A stretch of 64,000 nucleotides of DNA, taken from positions 107,501 to 171,500 of the forward strand of contig JACVTC010000092.1 of the NCBI GenBank assembly GCA_016946835.1, written 5' to 3'. Positions 14,155 through 25,859 of the stretch are shown here, piece after piece. The first letter of the stretch is position 1. Every line of letters starts with the position of its first letter. The notes below the pieces were generated by a model. That model worked only from the letters and a program-made list of their open reading frames with translations, had not been told where the DNA came from and made no database searches. The DNA comes from Neocallimastix lanati (nom. inval.). Taxonomy: Eukaryota; Neocallimastigomycota; Neocallimastigomycetes; Neocallimastigales; Neocallimastigaceae. The position numbers were made by a program, and so were the translations under genes.

Positions 14155-17100
14155 TTCCCCCTCAGACCAGAATGTTTGCTTGTCAAAGATTTGGTCTGTA
14201 AACTTAGTCATTTTTGGTCCATTAAAATCTTTTGTTAACGGATCGGCCAACATCCTTTCGGTATTGATGTATTCTAATTTTATTTTGTTATTTTTGAAAT
14301 TATATTTATTGAAGTAAAATTTTATTTCTATATGTTTTAATTTATTGTTGAGTTCACCGTTTTCTATTGTCGTTTTACTTGCTAAGTTATCGGTGAATAT
14401 TTTTATTGGTTTTTTAATGTTAAATATTTCATATTAAATATTTCGAATCCATAAAGCCTTTTTAGTACATTCAGCGGTAGCAATGTATCCAGCTTCCGCG
14501 GTAGATGTGGCAACTACTGTTTGTTTCTTGGATTGCCAACATATTGGATCATTATTCATTAATATTATATACCCAGAAGTAGATTTTCTATCTTTTGGGT
14601 CACCAGCGTAGTCAGCATCAGTATATGCTATAATTTCCCCCTATCCTTTATATTTAATTTTGTAGTATTTAGTATAGTTTAAGTATTTTAATATATTTAT
14701 TATCATTTTCCAATCAGCTATGGTAGGATTCTCAGAATTTCTAGCAATCTTTCCTACAGCGTAAGTAATATCTGGACGGGTACACCTGGCTAGATAGATT
14801 AACGATCCGACTGCACTTTTAAATGTTGTTTTATCGAATGGTTCATTATTCTTTGCTGAATTTGAGATGCTTGAACAAGGCGTTTTTGACTTTCTTATAT
14901 TTTTAACTTTGAATTTTTGTAATATATCATTTATTAATTGAATTTGAGAAATTACGTAGCTTGAATTTTCCTTTTCAATATTAATTCCTAAAATATAATC
15001 TGCTTCACTGCATTTTGAAACTTTAAAGTTTTTCTTAATTCTTTTAATAATTTTGTTTATACAGTATTTTATATCTGTTATTAATAAATCATACACGTAA
15101 ACTCCAATAATACAGACAGCTCTACCTCCCTCCATTTTAACAAAAATACATGGTTCAGATGTCAATTGAGTGAAACCATTATTTTTGAGAAAGTTTGTGA
15201 AGTGGATGTGCCATTGGCGACCTGACTGTTTTAAGCCGTATAAAGCTTTTCTAAGAAGCCAATAACCTTTACCAAAATTCTTATCACCAGGGGGAATATT
15301 AACATAAATATCCTTATCCAACGGAGCATTAAGATATGCAGCTTTAATATCAAGCTGCATTAGATCCCAATTGAATTTTGAAGCAAGCGCAATTATAAGT
15401 TTTAGACTATCTAAACTTAGAGTAGGGGAATATGTTAAGTTATAATCAATTCCCTTTTTCTGGGTGAAACCACGAGCAACCAGACGAGCCTTGTATTTTG
15501 AGATATTACCATTGCTGTCTTTCTTGAGAGTATAGACCCATTTAGTAGTTATGGGTTTAATACCAGGAGGAAGCGATTTAACAAAAATCATGGTTCGGTT
15601 GTCATAGAAGTTTTGTAATTCGGAATTCATAGCTTTTATCCACCGGATTTTATCTGAACGTGTGATGGCTTGTTTATATGAAAGAGGTGTTTCAGTAATG
15701 CATCCTTTAGAAGTTTCAACATTGTCAAGGGAGATCTTGTACTTTTTGTTACTGTTGGATTGAATAGGGTTTCCAGGTCTTTTATGCGATTCATTCATGG
15801 ATGGTCTTAGTTTCTTACTATCCGGAAGTTTTGAATGAATCAATTTATGTTTAATGGGAACAGTGTTAATTATTTCATTATTTAAGTTAATCTTCTTTTT
15901 GATAGGTGTATTATTACAAGTTGATGATTTTCTTTTAGTAGATGGGTTAAATTTTATTTTATCCTTTTCTAAAGAAATGTCCCCAGAGAAATTTGATTCA
16001 TCATTTGAAACACTAATAGATTGGAAATCTGAAGCGAGATCATCGATGGATTCAATTTTTTCATCATTTATAAAGTTGTCTTCAGGTTCCTTACTTTTAG
16101 CAGAGTTATTAATCTCATCTTTCTTGTTGTTAGTAATAGGAGTATTTATAATTTTATTAATATTATTGTTTTTAATAGATGAAACGGGTGAATCAATTTC
16201 TGATTCCTTACCTTTTCTTGATGAAGAATTATTTTCTTTGGATTCTGTATTTTCTTCATTAGATTCTTCATTGTATATTAATTTTCCAGAATCATCGTAT
16301 GTATTTTCATTTTCGTTAGAGTTGATAATTGGTAATTCGTAAATATAATTGTCGTTATTAAAAATGTTGGTTGGTAACTTATTGTTGCGTATTCTGGTGG
16401 TTAAATTTGATGGAGTTTCTTCATCAAATACTGCCTCTCTGACTAAGTGAATACTGTAGTCCTTTGAATCCATAATTATATAGCAATTGGATTCAATGCT
16501 TATTCCTAAAAATACTCCCTTTTTACTGTTGCTATCAAATTTCATTTTTCCTTGTGAAAAATCTTTATAGTAGGCATCACAACCAAAAACTTTAATATAT
16601 TTAAGACTGATCTTTTTGTTATAATAGATTTCATTTGGAATTTTATTTCCAATTCCTTTATGTGGAGTTATGTTATAAAGTAAATTTGCATATTTGATAG
16701 CGTAATCCCAAAACTCACTAGACATTTTGCTCCACTGAATTAAAGTTTTTGCACAACTTACAATGGTGTAGTTGAATCGTTCAGCAATCCCGTTGTTTTG
16801 AGGATTGTATGGTGGTGAAAATGTTTTTATTATACCGTGTTCCTTGCAGTAGTTTAGTACCTTTTTATTGTTATATTCAGTACCTTGATCCGAACGAAAA
16901 GTTTTAATATTATAATAGAATTGATTATTTAAGTAAGTAAAGAAATTTATAATTGTTCTTGGAACTTCTGATTTGTTTTCCAAGAGGAAGATCCAACTTT
17001 TGCGAGTATATTCGTCAATAAAAGTAAGAACATACCTTTTCCCTGAGTATGATTTTGAAATAGGACCGATAACATCAGAATGGATTACATCTAGTGGATG

Positions 17101-18780
17101 CTTTGCCTTTGGAGCGTCTCCATTATGAGGTTTCCTATTTAATTTGGCAATTTTACAATTTAAGCATTCATTAATTTTGACAATGTGGAGTTTTAGATAT
17201 TTAGTTAAATTGTCTTGATAAAAATGTCCAAGTCTTCTATGCCATAGCATTTTAGACTGGTCATTTATGTCCATTGTTTCTTCAGGTGAAACGATGTCAA
17301 TACAATTCTTTAAATTCGATTTATTCTTCGTAAGTATATGAATTGTATTGTTTATATTAGCTTTAAATGTGCCTATGTTAATTGTTCTTTTGTTTTCAAG
17401 TGTGGTTTTTAAAGTGAGAAAAACTTTGTCTCTCCTGGATTTAATGTTACATTTTAATCCATTCTTTGCAAGTTTAATTCCACTCAGAAGATTCTTGTTA
17501 ACTTGTTTAGAATAGAGGACATTTTCGAATTTTATGTTGTAACCATTAATACTTCCTTCATAGGTACCAACCCCGTCAAACTCACAAATTGAATTATTTG
17601 CACACTGCATAGAGATCTTTTCTTCTCTAAAGTTTGAGAGGATATCTTTGTTATTGGTAATGTGCTCTGAAGCACCAGTATCAAAGGTCCAAATCGTTGT
17701 ATCTTCTGAAGAATTTAATACTAAAGAAATGCATTTATTTTCGTAGTTTTCTTTAGTGTTCTTTTTTTCTTCTAACGGCTCAAAGCTGTCTAAATTTTTA
17801 TCATACATGGTCCTAAGTTCTTCTAAGGAAAGTTCTTCATCAGAATTTCGTTCTTCATATTCGACGTTCGCAATTGATTTTTGGTGGCTATTTTTACCTT
17901 TCCTTTTATTAATTTTAGTTTTCTTTTTGTTTGATTGCTTCTTGCCTTTTTGAGTCGATCTGTTCCTGTTTTTGTTGATAAGGTTAAATCTACATTCATC
18001 GGTAGTATGTCCAAACATTTTGCACAGGTAACAATAGTTTGGCTCCGGACTTGGTCTGGTTTTATTATTTTTTGAACCGCTTGACTCAATGTTATTAATA
18101 TCCATGAAGTCACCTTTATCTGTGACGCTTCTATCGAAATTGATAACACTATGCAGGAAAATGTGGAAATTAATCTTGTTGATTGACTCTTCGAGGAAGT
18201 CATCAACTGTTTCTGTTCCACTAGGATGAATAAGGTCTCTTAAAACTTTTGGATAAGACAAATATAAAACCCTGATCTTTTCCCAAGTTCCGAGTTTGAT
18301 ATTGTTCTTATCAATTACTTCAAAGATTTCTTTAATTTGATTAATGATATCCTTGCATTCCGAAAGATTTATGGCTTTTAAAGAATATAACTTCTTCAAC
18401 CAGTAGTTGAGATCAGCAGTTTTCTTTTTTCCATATAAGACCTTTAATTTTTCCATAATATCATAGGCGGTGGTAAGATATCTTATGTAGCTCAAAACTT
18501 CTTGACTTACATTTTTATTGATAATGGTACTGGCTAAGGCATCTTGAGTTTCAGCTTCTTTGATATCCTTTTCCAAGTCCTTGATAGCTTTGACGGTTTC
18601 GTCGGATTTGGGTTTTCCCTTTTCCTCCTTAAGCTTATCATTTAATTTACCGATTACATTCTCATTTACATACTGTAAAATTTTTAAAGATTTGAGAATG
18701 TTTTTAATAAGGAATTCCCAGTTTTCGAAGTTATCCTTATTGAGAATATCTTCCGTTCTTAATTTGGTTTCGTTAGACAT
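14149..18780 (-). pseudogene. Copia 1 gag-pol polyprotein, nonsense-interrupted
   Basis: Starts at ATG 18778-18780. Gag with zinc knuckle CYLCKMFGHTTDEC at about residue 247. Protease WTFDTGASEH at about 364. GAG-pre-integrase LWHRRLGHF. Integrase catalytic core HSDVIGP...SDQGTEY...NNGIAERFN at about 567-663. RT at about 1010-1250, with KAAYLNAPL and LYGLKQSGRQW. Breaks: the RT active site reads YVYD (residues 1228-1231) instead of YVDD; TAG at 14641-14643; and a TAA further on in the RNase H region near 14440. RNase H continues in the same frame after the first stop (AYTDADYAGDPKDRKSTSGY) and carries STAEAGYIA where the family has STAEAEY. Ends at TAG overlapping the 3' LTR. Not autonomous as sequenced. 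Confidence 0.9.
14155..14163 (-). promoter_or_regulatory. Copia 1 polypurine tract
   Basis: The sense strand GAGGGGGAA lies immediately before the 3' LTR, the expected plus-strand primer position. It overlaps the last pol codons. Confidence 0.8.
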
Positions 18781-18800
18781 GTCGTAGATAGTATAAGAGG

Positions 18801-18815
18801 ATGAGACTCTTAATC
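18801..18815 (-). promoter_or_regulatory. Copia 1 primer-binding site, half tRNA-Lys(CUU)
   Basis: The plus strand here reads ATGAGACTCTTAATC, which matches the anticodon arm of eukaryotic tRNA-Lys(CUU), including the CTCTTAA loop. The element RNA is therefore complementary to an internal tRNA segment, as for the Drosophila copia half-tRNA primer. Copia 2 has the same site. Confidence 0.75.
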
Positions 18816-19079
18816 TTTTGTTTATAAAATATTTTATTGATTAAAGTTTATTTATTTAATATGAGTAATTACTTGATTTTTAAAATTTATGAGATTACAT
18901 TTGTATTTATACTATTTGTGGCTAAATAAAAATATAACGAGAAATTATTACATAATATATTTCATTGTATTTAAGCTTAACAACGAGTTCGTTGTATTAT
19001 AAAAATATCTTTTAATTTATTTAATACACATAAATTATTTTAATATAAATTTAATATATTTTTCTTTTGTATTCTAACA
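18816..19079 (-). repeat. 5' LTR of copia 1
   Basis: 264 bp, nearly identical to the 3' copy. Its sense-strand 3' end (AAACAAAA) abuts the primer-binding site at 18815. Confidence 0.92.
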
Positions 19080-19084
19080 TAAAA

Positions 19085-19345
19085 AAATAAAATAAAAAAA
19101 AGAAAAGATAAATATTTTTTTAGTAATTTTCTTGAAATAAAATAAAATATTTTCATATTTATTTATATTTATAACTGTAATTTTTTATTATATAAATAAA
19201 TAATAATTAAATAAATATTTTATTTTATAATGAAAAAATAAAATAAAAAAAAAAAGATAAATATTTTTTTAGTAATTTTCTTGAAATAAAATAAAATATT
19301 TTCATATTTACTTATATTTATAACTGTAATTTTTAAAAAAATTGA
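19085..19345. repeat. Tandem A/T-rich units flanking copia 1
   Basis: Two copies of a roughly 140 bp unit containing AAAGATAAATATTTTTTTAG and TATTTATAACTGTAATTTTT. They continue the array seen at 13780-13885 before copia 1 inserted. Confidence 0.6.
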
Positions 19346-19414
19346 AAATACATATTAAATAAAAAATAAAAAATAAATATTTCATATTTATTAATATTTA
19401 TATTAAAAATTTTG

Positions 19415-20865
19415 ATGGAGGGAAATCTAAAAATTGATATAAGTGAAACAAATCGAGGAAAAGAGCAAATAATTATAGATCGAAAATTTAAATATAATTT
19501 TTCAAAATTAAAAAAAAGATAATACAAAAATATATAGATGTACAGAATATAAAACATTAAATAAATGTAAGTCTTTTATTATTTTAAATGATAATAAAGA
19601 GGTTTTAAATTATGATTCTTCACATAATCATCCTGGTAATGAAATTAATGCATCCAAATTATTAATAAAACATAAAATTAAAGATGAAATAAAAAAAAGT
19701 TTGATTCCTTCTGATATAAAATCAAAACGCATATTTGGTAAAATTTCTCAAGAAATAGGATATATATGCCCTGAATATAAAACAATTAAATCCCAAATAA
19801 CAAGATATAAAAACAAACAATTATTTCCTAATGTAAAAACATTTGATGAAGTTCCTAATGTATCTGAATATTATAAAACAATAAGAGGTGAATACTTTAT
19901 GATATTCAAAAATTCTAATATAATAATTTTTCAATCACCATTCCAAGCAAAATTATTTATGGAGAATAAACATATATTTGCTGATGGTACATTTTTAATA
20001 GCTCCAACTAATAGTTATCAAGTATTCATTACCAGAACTTATGTTACAGAATTAAATTGTTTTTACACTACTTCCATGTTAATATTAAAAAACAAAGAAC
20101 AAAAAACTTACGAAATATTATTTAATGAAATAAAAAAAAAATATAATTAAATATAATGCAAATATTAATTTCTTAGAAAAAATTTTTCATTGTGATTTTG
20201 AAAAAGGAATATCCAATGCAATGGAAAATATTTTTCCCAATATAAATGTTAAATATTGTTTTTGGCATTATAAAAGATTATTAATGACCAAAAAAAAATA
20301 AATTATGTTACAAGGAAGTGAAAGATCATAATATTTTAAATACTTATTATAAAGCGATTTCTAATTTATATTATATTAATATTGAATACATACCTGATAT
20401 TTTTAATAAAATTAAAAATACATGCATGAGATATAAATCTACCTGTTCCCAATTTTTGAATTTTTTAGATTATTTTGAGAAAACATTTCTAAATATCTAT
20501 AATATAAAATATTGGAATTATTACAATAATATAGACCACATAACAAATAATGCTTCAGAATCTTATAACAGTTATTTAAAAAATTTATTTGTAAAAAGCC
20601 TTCATTTTATAAATTAATATATACAATACAATTTGAAGAATCCAAATCTTACTATGATTACCATATGAGAATTAAAGGAATTTGGAGAAAAAAGAGCAGA
20701 ATATCGGAAAGGGTCGATGACATTAATATTTTAGTTGAATATTATAAAAATATGGAAGCCGAATTAAAAAATATTGGATGTAGTAAAAATGATATCATCG
20801 AAAATTGGTTTAATTGTTTAATTAGATTGAATAATGAAATCATTAATTTTAATAAAACAAAATAA
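19415..20865 (+). pseudogene. FLYWCH zinc-finger / MULE-transposase-like gene, frameshifted
   Basis: ATG at 19415 opens MEGNLKIDISETNRGKEQ. The frame breaks at an A-run near 19513. The next frame encodes a FLYWCH-like Cys/His finger (YRCTEYKTLNKC, HNHPGNE), then a segment with IFADGTFLIAPTNSYQVF and TRTYVTELNCFYTTS (19701-20150), which resembles the MULE/transposase core. Further breaks occur near 20150 and 20300 and before 20665. The C-terminal part has WNYYNNIDHITNNASESYN. Two other copies lie at 31649-32414 and 34047-34812. This family is common in gut-fungal genomes; its function there is not established. Dead by frameshifts at homopolymers, unless some are sequencing errors. Confidence 0.75.
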
Positions 20866-21700
20866 AAATAATTATTAAAATCCTTTCAAAATCATAATTA
20901 CAATTAATTGAAAATTAAATTTTTTTATTTAATAAGAAATTCAATATTGAAATTTATTTAATATTTATTGATAGGGTTAGCTTAAAAATATTAAAAAAAA
21001 ATTTTTTTTATAAATTTATTTTAAATATTTTTTACTTTATTAAATATTATTAAATAAAATTAAAAGATGTCTTTATTATTATATATTAGTATTATAAAAT
21101 ATTAAAAATATGAATGTATTGCATTTCGCATTATTTTTATTTTATATTGTAGTAAATTAATAAATAAATAAAAAATTTTTATAAAATAAACCAATTATTA
21201 AATTAATATATTTTTTAAAAATATATTTAATGTATATTTCATATTTTTAATAAATATTCAAATATACATTTTAAATATATATAATGATATTTAAGTATTA
21301 TAATACTTATAAAAGAAAATAATTAATATTTTAAATTATTTCTATCAGGCTTTCTAAAAAAACTTTACTATTTGTAAAAATAGTAATGCTCTTTTTGTTA
21401 GTTTATTAGATTTGTATAATATAAATATCTAAAATAATTTATTTATTATTTAATAGAAATTTATGTTTAAAAATGTTATTGTTATTATTACTATTACTAA
21501 AAAAAAGTTTTAATTAAATATTTATAATTAAATTTTCAAATAATCTTTCCTTATCAGGTTAAATATAATGCTCCTGAGTAAAAAAGATTTTTGTATTATA
21601 TAAAATTTATTTAAAATATTAGATAAAAAAATATTAAAAAGGAAATAAGAATTTTAAAAAGAATATTTAAAAATAAAATGAAAAAAATATAGAATGTAAT
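20866..21700. other. A/T-rich spacer
   Basis: No ORF, RNA gene or clear repeat recognised. Confidence 0.5.
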
Positions 21701-21719
21701 AATATAGAAGTACAAGTAT

Positions 21720-23170
21720 ATAAAATAAAATAAAATAAATAGTCGAAATATAAATATGAAGTACAGATTGAATAAAATAAAATAAATAGTTGAAATATAA
21801 ATATGAAGTACAGAATGAATAAAATAAAATAATAGTTGAAATATAAATATGAAGTACAGATTGAATAAAATAAAATAAATAGTTGAAATATAAATATGAA
21901 GTACAGAATGAATAAAATAAAATAATAGTTGAAATATAAATATGAAGTACAGATTGAATAAAATAAAATAAATAGTTGAAATATAAATATGAAGTACAGA
22001 ATGAATAAAATAAAATAATAGTTGAAATATAAATATGAAGTACAGATTGAATAAAATAAAATAATAGTTGAAATATAAATATGAAGTACAGATTGAATAA
22101 AATAAAATAAATAGTTGAAATATAAATATGAAGTACAGAATGAATAAAATAAAATAATAGTTGAAATATAAATATGAAGTACAGATTGAATAAAATAAAA
22201 TAATAGTTGAAATATAAATATGAAGTACAGATTGAATAAAATAAAATAAAATAAATAGTTGAAATATAAATATGAAGTACAGATTGAATAAAATAAAATA
22301 AATAGTTGAAATATAAATATGAAGTACAGATTGAATAAAATAAAATAAATAGTTGAAATATAAATATGAAGTACAGAATGAATAAAATAAAATAAATAGT
22401 TGAAATATAAATATGAAGTACAGAATGAATAAAATAAAATAAATAGTTGAAATATAAATATGAAGTACAGAATGAATAAAATAAAATAAAATAAAATAAA
22501 ATAAAATAAAATAAAATAAAATAAAATAAAATAAAATAAAAATAATATAAATAGTTGAAATATAAATAGTTGAAATATAAATATAAAGTACAGATTGAAT
22601 AAAATAAAATAAATAGTTGAAATATAAATAGTTGAAATATAAATATAAAGTACAGATTGAATAAAATAAAATAAATAGTTGAAATATAAATAGTTGAAAT
22701 ATAAATATAAAGTACAGATTGAATAAAATAAAATAAATAGTTGAAATATAAATATGAAGTACAGAATGAATAAAATAAAATAAATAGTTGAAATATAAAT
22801 ATGAAGTACAGATTGAATAAAATAAAATAAATAGTTGAAATATAAATATGAAGTACAGAATGAATAAAATAAAATAAATAGTTGAAATATAAATATGAAG
22901 TACAGATTGAATAAAATAAAATAAATAGTTGAAATATAAATATGAAGTACAGAATGAATAAAATAAAATAAAATAAAATAAAATAAAATAAAATAAAAAA
23001 ATTATTTGAATTATAATAAAAATACAAGTATTAATAAAAATAAAATAAAATAAAATAAATATTTGAATTATAATAAAAATACAAGTACTAATAAAATAAA
23101 ATAAATAAAATAAATATGTGAATTATAATAAATTGCGAGTATCAATCGAAATAAAATAAAATAATATAAA
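21720..23170. repeat. Minisatellite, about 24 copies of a 45-50 bp unit plus diverged copies
   Basis: Unit core AGTTGAAATATAAATATGAA followed by GTACAGATTG or GTACAGAATG and an AATAAAATAAAAT spacer of variable length. ATTG and AATG variants alternate over long stretches. Three consecutive copies (about 22550-22735) carry an internal AGTTGAAATATAAAT duplication and ATAAA for ATGAA, so the array has higher-order structure. Pure AAAAT expansions occur at about 22475-22535 and 22960-23000. Diverged copies (ATTTGAATTATAATAAAAAT) continue to about 23170. The 457-codon open frame on the minus strand only reflects the absence of stops in the unit. Confidence 0.9.
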
Positions 23171-23619
23171 ATAAATAAATATGCGTTGAAATAATAATAT
23201 ATAATATGATAAAATAAAATAAATAAGATATTGATATGAAATTAATATAAAAACTGAATTTAGCAACAAATAAATTATATAATAAAGTAAATGATATAGC
23301 ATATTCATATATATTAACATGAATTTTATTATAATTTTTACAGTATTTTAAATTAATGTAAATTATTATATTTCCATAACAAACTTTATAATTAGAAAAT
23401 AGTATAAAAAAAAATATTATTAAATATTATTATTAAATAATTAAATGAATAAATTAATAAATAAATAAAAATTTTCAGAATATGGCGAATGTAAATCATC
23501 ATTTTTTTTGAAATATATCACATTTTAAATATTTTTAATAATTATTTTTTCAAAGAAATTATATGTGCCATTTTATTTTAATGTTTAAATATTATATTCA
23601 TAAATAAAAATTTATAAAA

Positions 23620-23840
23620 AATAATATAAGCCACATTCCGAAATGAAAATTTATGTAAAAAAATTTAAAGCCACATTCCGAAACGCACCACCCTCCAAAA
23701 CTCCAATTTTCACGTGATATATCAAATTTTGTGGCTTTTTAAATTAATAGTTATATGGGGGTGTGTCATTTCGAAAATTTTTATTACATAAATTTGTATT
23801 TTGTTGTAGTGCATTTCGGAAAATATGGCGTATTATAATG
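23620..23840 (-). repeat. Dispersed non-coding repeat (copy 1)
   Basis: The minus strand contains ACAACAAAATACAAATTTAT, GTAATAAAAATTTTCGAAATG, GCCACA and CACGTGA, and both ends carry CCGAAATG-type motifs in opposite orientation. A stretch of about 45 bp matches 33218-33265 with few changes. Confidence 0.55.
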
Positions 23841-24167
23841 TAATAAATAAATAAATGAATAAATAAATTATAAATGAATAAATAAATTTTTAAATGATAA
23901 TAAAAATAATTAAGACAAAAGTTTATTATGACCAAAAAATTTTTTTTTAGAAAATTAAATATATATATAATATATATTAAAATAATTATATTTTTTTTAT
24001 TTTATTTTAAATATTATTAATTATTACTAATACCTTGTTTATATTATCAACAGAATTACATACGTAATTACATAATTGAATAATTAAAAAAAAAAATAAA
24101 TATATAAATAGATTTATAATTAGTATTTTTTATAATCTTATATTAAAGTATTAATTTTATAAATTAA

Positions 24168-24462
24168 AATGTTTAAAAAATTATTAACTGCTTTATTAAT
24201 TGCTACTGCATGCATTACTTATGTTTGTGGTATAAAATTGGTTGGATCAGCTATATATTAAGATATATCTCATCTATATTTCTTTAATTCTAGAGATTGC
24301 AAAAATACATATATATGTAAAGATTATGGTATTATAAAAAATAGTAATCGTGGATTTTATGACTGTTTCCTCCGTAATTCAGTAGTTAATTATAGAGAAA
24401 TCCCTGTTGGAGCATATCTTAGAGATTGTAACGGAGGTGCTTCTATTGTAAAGGCGGGATGA
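24168..24462 (+). CDS. Possible small secreted Cys-containing protein (one intron or one break)
   Basis: ATG 24168 opens MFKKLLTALLIATACITYVCG, a convincing signal peptide (basic n-region, hydrophobic core, small residues before the cut). The frame stops at 24258-24260. A second open segment, RDCKNTYICKDYG through RDCNGGASIVKAG, ends at TGA 24460-24462. A pyrimidine-rich acceptor TTTCTTTAATTCTAGAG lies between them. Splicing from GTATAA (about 24229) to the AG at about 24295 would join the frames and leave several Cys residues after the signal peptide. No family recognised. It could equally be a decayed gene. It lies between repeats, just upstream of the gypsy-family LTR fragment. Confidence 0.45.
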
Positions 24463-24487
24463 GATATAGAAACACAGAAAGGAGAAA

Positions 24488-24930
24488 ACTCAATAGGTTT
24501 ACACTATCTGTATAAATAATTCGTTTTATTAGAAATATTTTTTATTAATTATAAAATTTAAAGTAATTATTAATATTAATCAACAAGGTAATATTTCGAA
24601 TTACTTATACGTTAATTATTATTAATAAAAGCACGAAGAAAAATATTTTCATTCGTGAAGTTCGCACTATTTATACTTTTAACGGAAAAACAGTTTTAAC
24701 ATGTAAAAATAATTTTAAAGAAATATTTAGAAATATGTTTGTAATAATTAATAATGTAAAGTTTCTAGAATATAGATTTTAATTGATGAAAATGAATCTT
24801 ATCAAAAAGAATAAAATAATTTATATAATAAGAATTTCAATATTCATTTCGGTTGAATTACGAACCGAAAGAATCTTTAACTTTCTATAATTTTATACAG
24901 AAAGAATATTCAAGAAGATATTATTAATAA
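24488..24930 (-). repeat. Truncated LTR of the gypsy-2 family
   Basis: On the minus strand it carries GTATAAATAG and, about 40 nt downstream, CTTCGTGCTTTTATTAA. Both are shared with the LTRs at 38094-38599, 56628-57195 and 62745-63306. Neither end is intact and the tRNA-like segment is missing. It abuts the start of gypsy 3. Confidence 0.65.
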
Positions 24931-24993
24931 TTAATAAAATAATTAATAAAATAATTAAAAGATTTAAAAGAATTAAACATTAAAATAAAATAA

Positions 24994-25839
24994 TTAAAAG
25001 AATTAAAAGATTTTGAAAAGCTTACTAAACAAAACCTAGACATCAATTCCTGGGCAAACGAGTTAAAGGCATGGATAAAATACCAACATATCAAGGATCC
25101 TGAAACTATTTTTACTGCTTGTATATTAACGGCTTCTGGAGAACCAAGAGAAATTATCCAAGAACTAGAAGATGGAAATGACCTTACTGAAGATGAAGAT
25201 TCTGATTTCGATAGCGATAGTGAAGGAGAAGATGATGAAGAAAGTGAATCTACTAGCACCTACCCAAGCCTTGATGAAATCATAAATCATCTGAAGACTT
25301 TCTATGGACTTAAAGAAGATCAAACCAATTTGTTACGAGAATTACGTTCCATGAAAATAAAGAAGAACGAGAAAGTTAAAGATTTTAATGTCCGTTATAG
25401 ATCTTTGTACCATAAATTGGATAAAAAGAGAAGAAGAAAAATTAGTGTTTTAGATTATGCAGATTCCTTAACCAATAATCCTGACGCATGGAGAAAGGTT
25501 ATGCTTAAAGACCATATTTCTATTACCAAAGCGTTCGCTATAGCCGAAAAAGTTGATCGTTTATCTATTAAAAATAGTACTGAATATTATGATAAGACTC
25601 ATTACAATCTCCTTAACTCTAAAAGTAATTTTAATAAGAACATTTCAAATGATTTTAACAAACCAAAAACCCACAAAAATGTATCTATAGAAAATATCAC
25701 TAACAAGATGAAAGAAATGAAAATTAGTACTTGCTGGTTTTGTAGCAATGAAGGACATACCAAACGAAACTGTCCTAAATTAAATTCTATATTGGAAAAT
25801 AACCGCAAGAAGTTTTATGAAAATCATTTAAACCACTAA
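24994..25839 (+). pseudogene. Gypsy 3 gag, N-terminus missing
   Basis: Open from 24994 (after TAA at 24991) to TAA 25837-25839, with no ATG until 25351, well inside the conserved region. Matches gypsy 1 gag along its length: NSWANELKAWIKYQH, an acidic linker, SLDEIINHLKTFYG, LLRELRSMKIKKNEKVKDFN. Ends in a CCHC zinc knuckle (CWFCSNEGHTKRNC). Capsid and RNA-binding roles are those of the family. The last codons CAT TTA AAC CAC TAA contain the slippery site. Confidence 0.75.
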
Positions 25840-25859
25840 AAGGGAGTAGAAGCACTCCC
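25827..25859 (+). promoter_or_regulatory. -1 ribosomal frameshift signal, gypsy 3
   Basis: Slippery heptamer TTTAAAC (25827-25833) in the correct gag phase (T TTA AAC), an 8-nt spacer, then a perfect 6-bp hairpin GGGAGT/ACTCCC (25842-25847 and 25854-25859). The gag stop lies in the spacer. The -1 frame is open from the slip site straight through pol. Gypsy 1 has the equivalent arrangement. Confidence 0.85.

Larger units (their letters stand above)
13891..19079 (-). mobile_element. Ty1/copia LTR retrotransposon 1 (full length, coding-defective)
   Basis: Two 264-bp LTRs (13891-14154 and 18816-19079) differ at one base by eye. They flank a gag-pol frame with the copia domain order PR-IN-RT-RH on the minus strand. 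A 5-bp duplication TAAAA lies at 13886-13890 and 19080-19084. With that duplication the element reads TGTTAG...AAACAAAA on the sense strand, so its 3' terminus is not the usual CA. The PBS directly abuts this end, which supports the boundary. LTR similarity indicates a young insertion, in contrast to its ruined RT and RNase H. Confidence 0.92.

Noticed and set aside
14620-14660. Stop codon readthrough or alternative genetic code in copia 1
   Set aside because: The host BEACH gene uses no TAA, TAG or TGA as sense over 11 kb, and copia 1 has other lesions (YVYD), so simple decay is likelier.
21654-23027. 457-codon open frame on the minus strand
   Set aside because: Pure translation of the minisatellite. 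All three frames of the unit lack stops on that strand and the product is a Phe/Tyr/Ile/Leu repeat.
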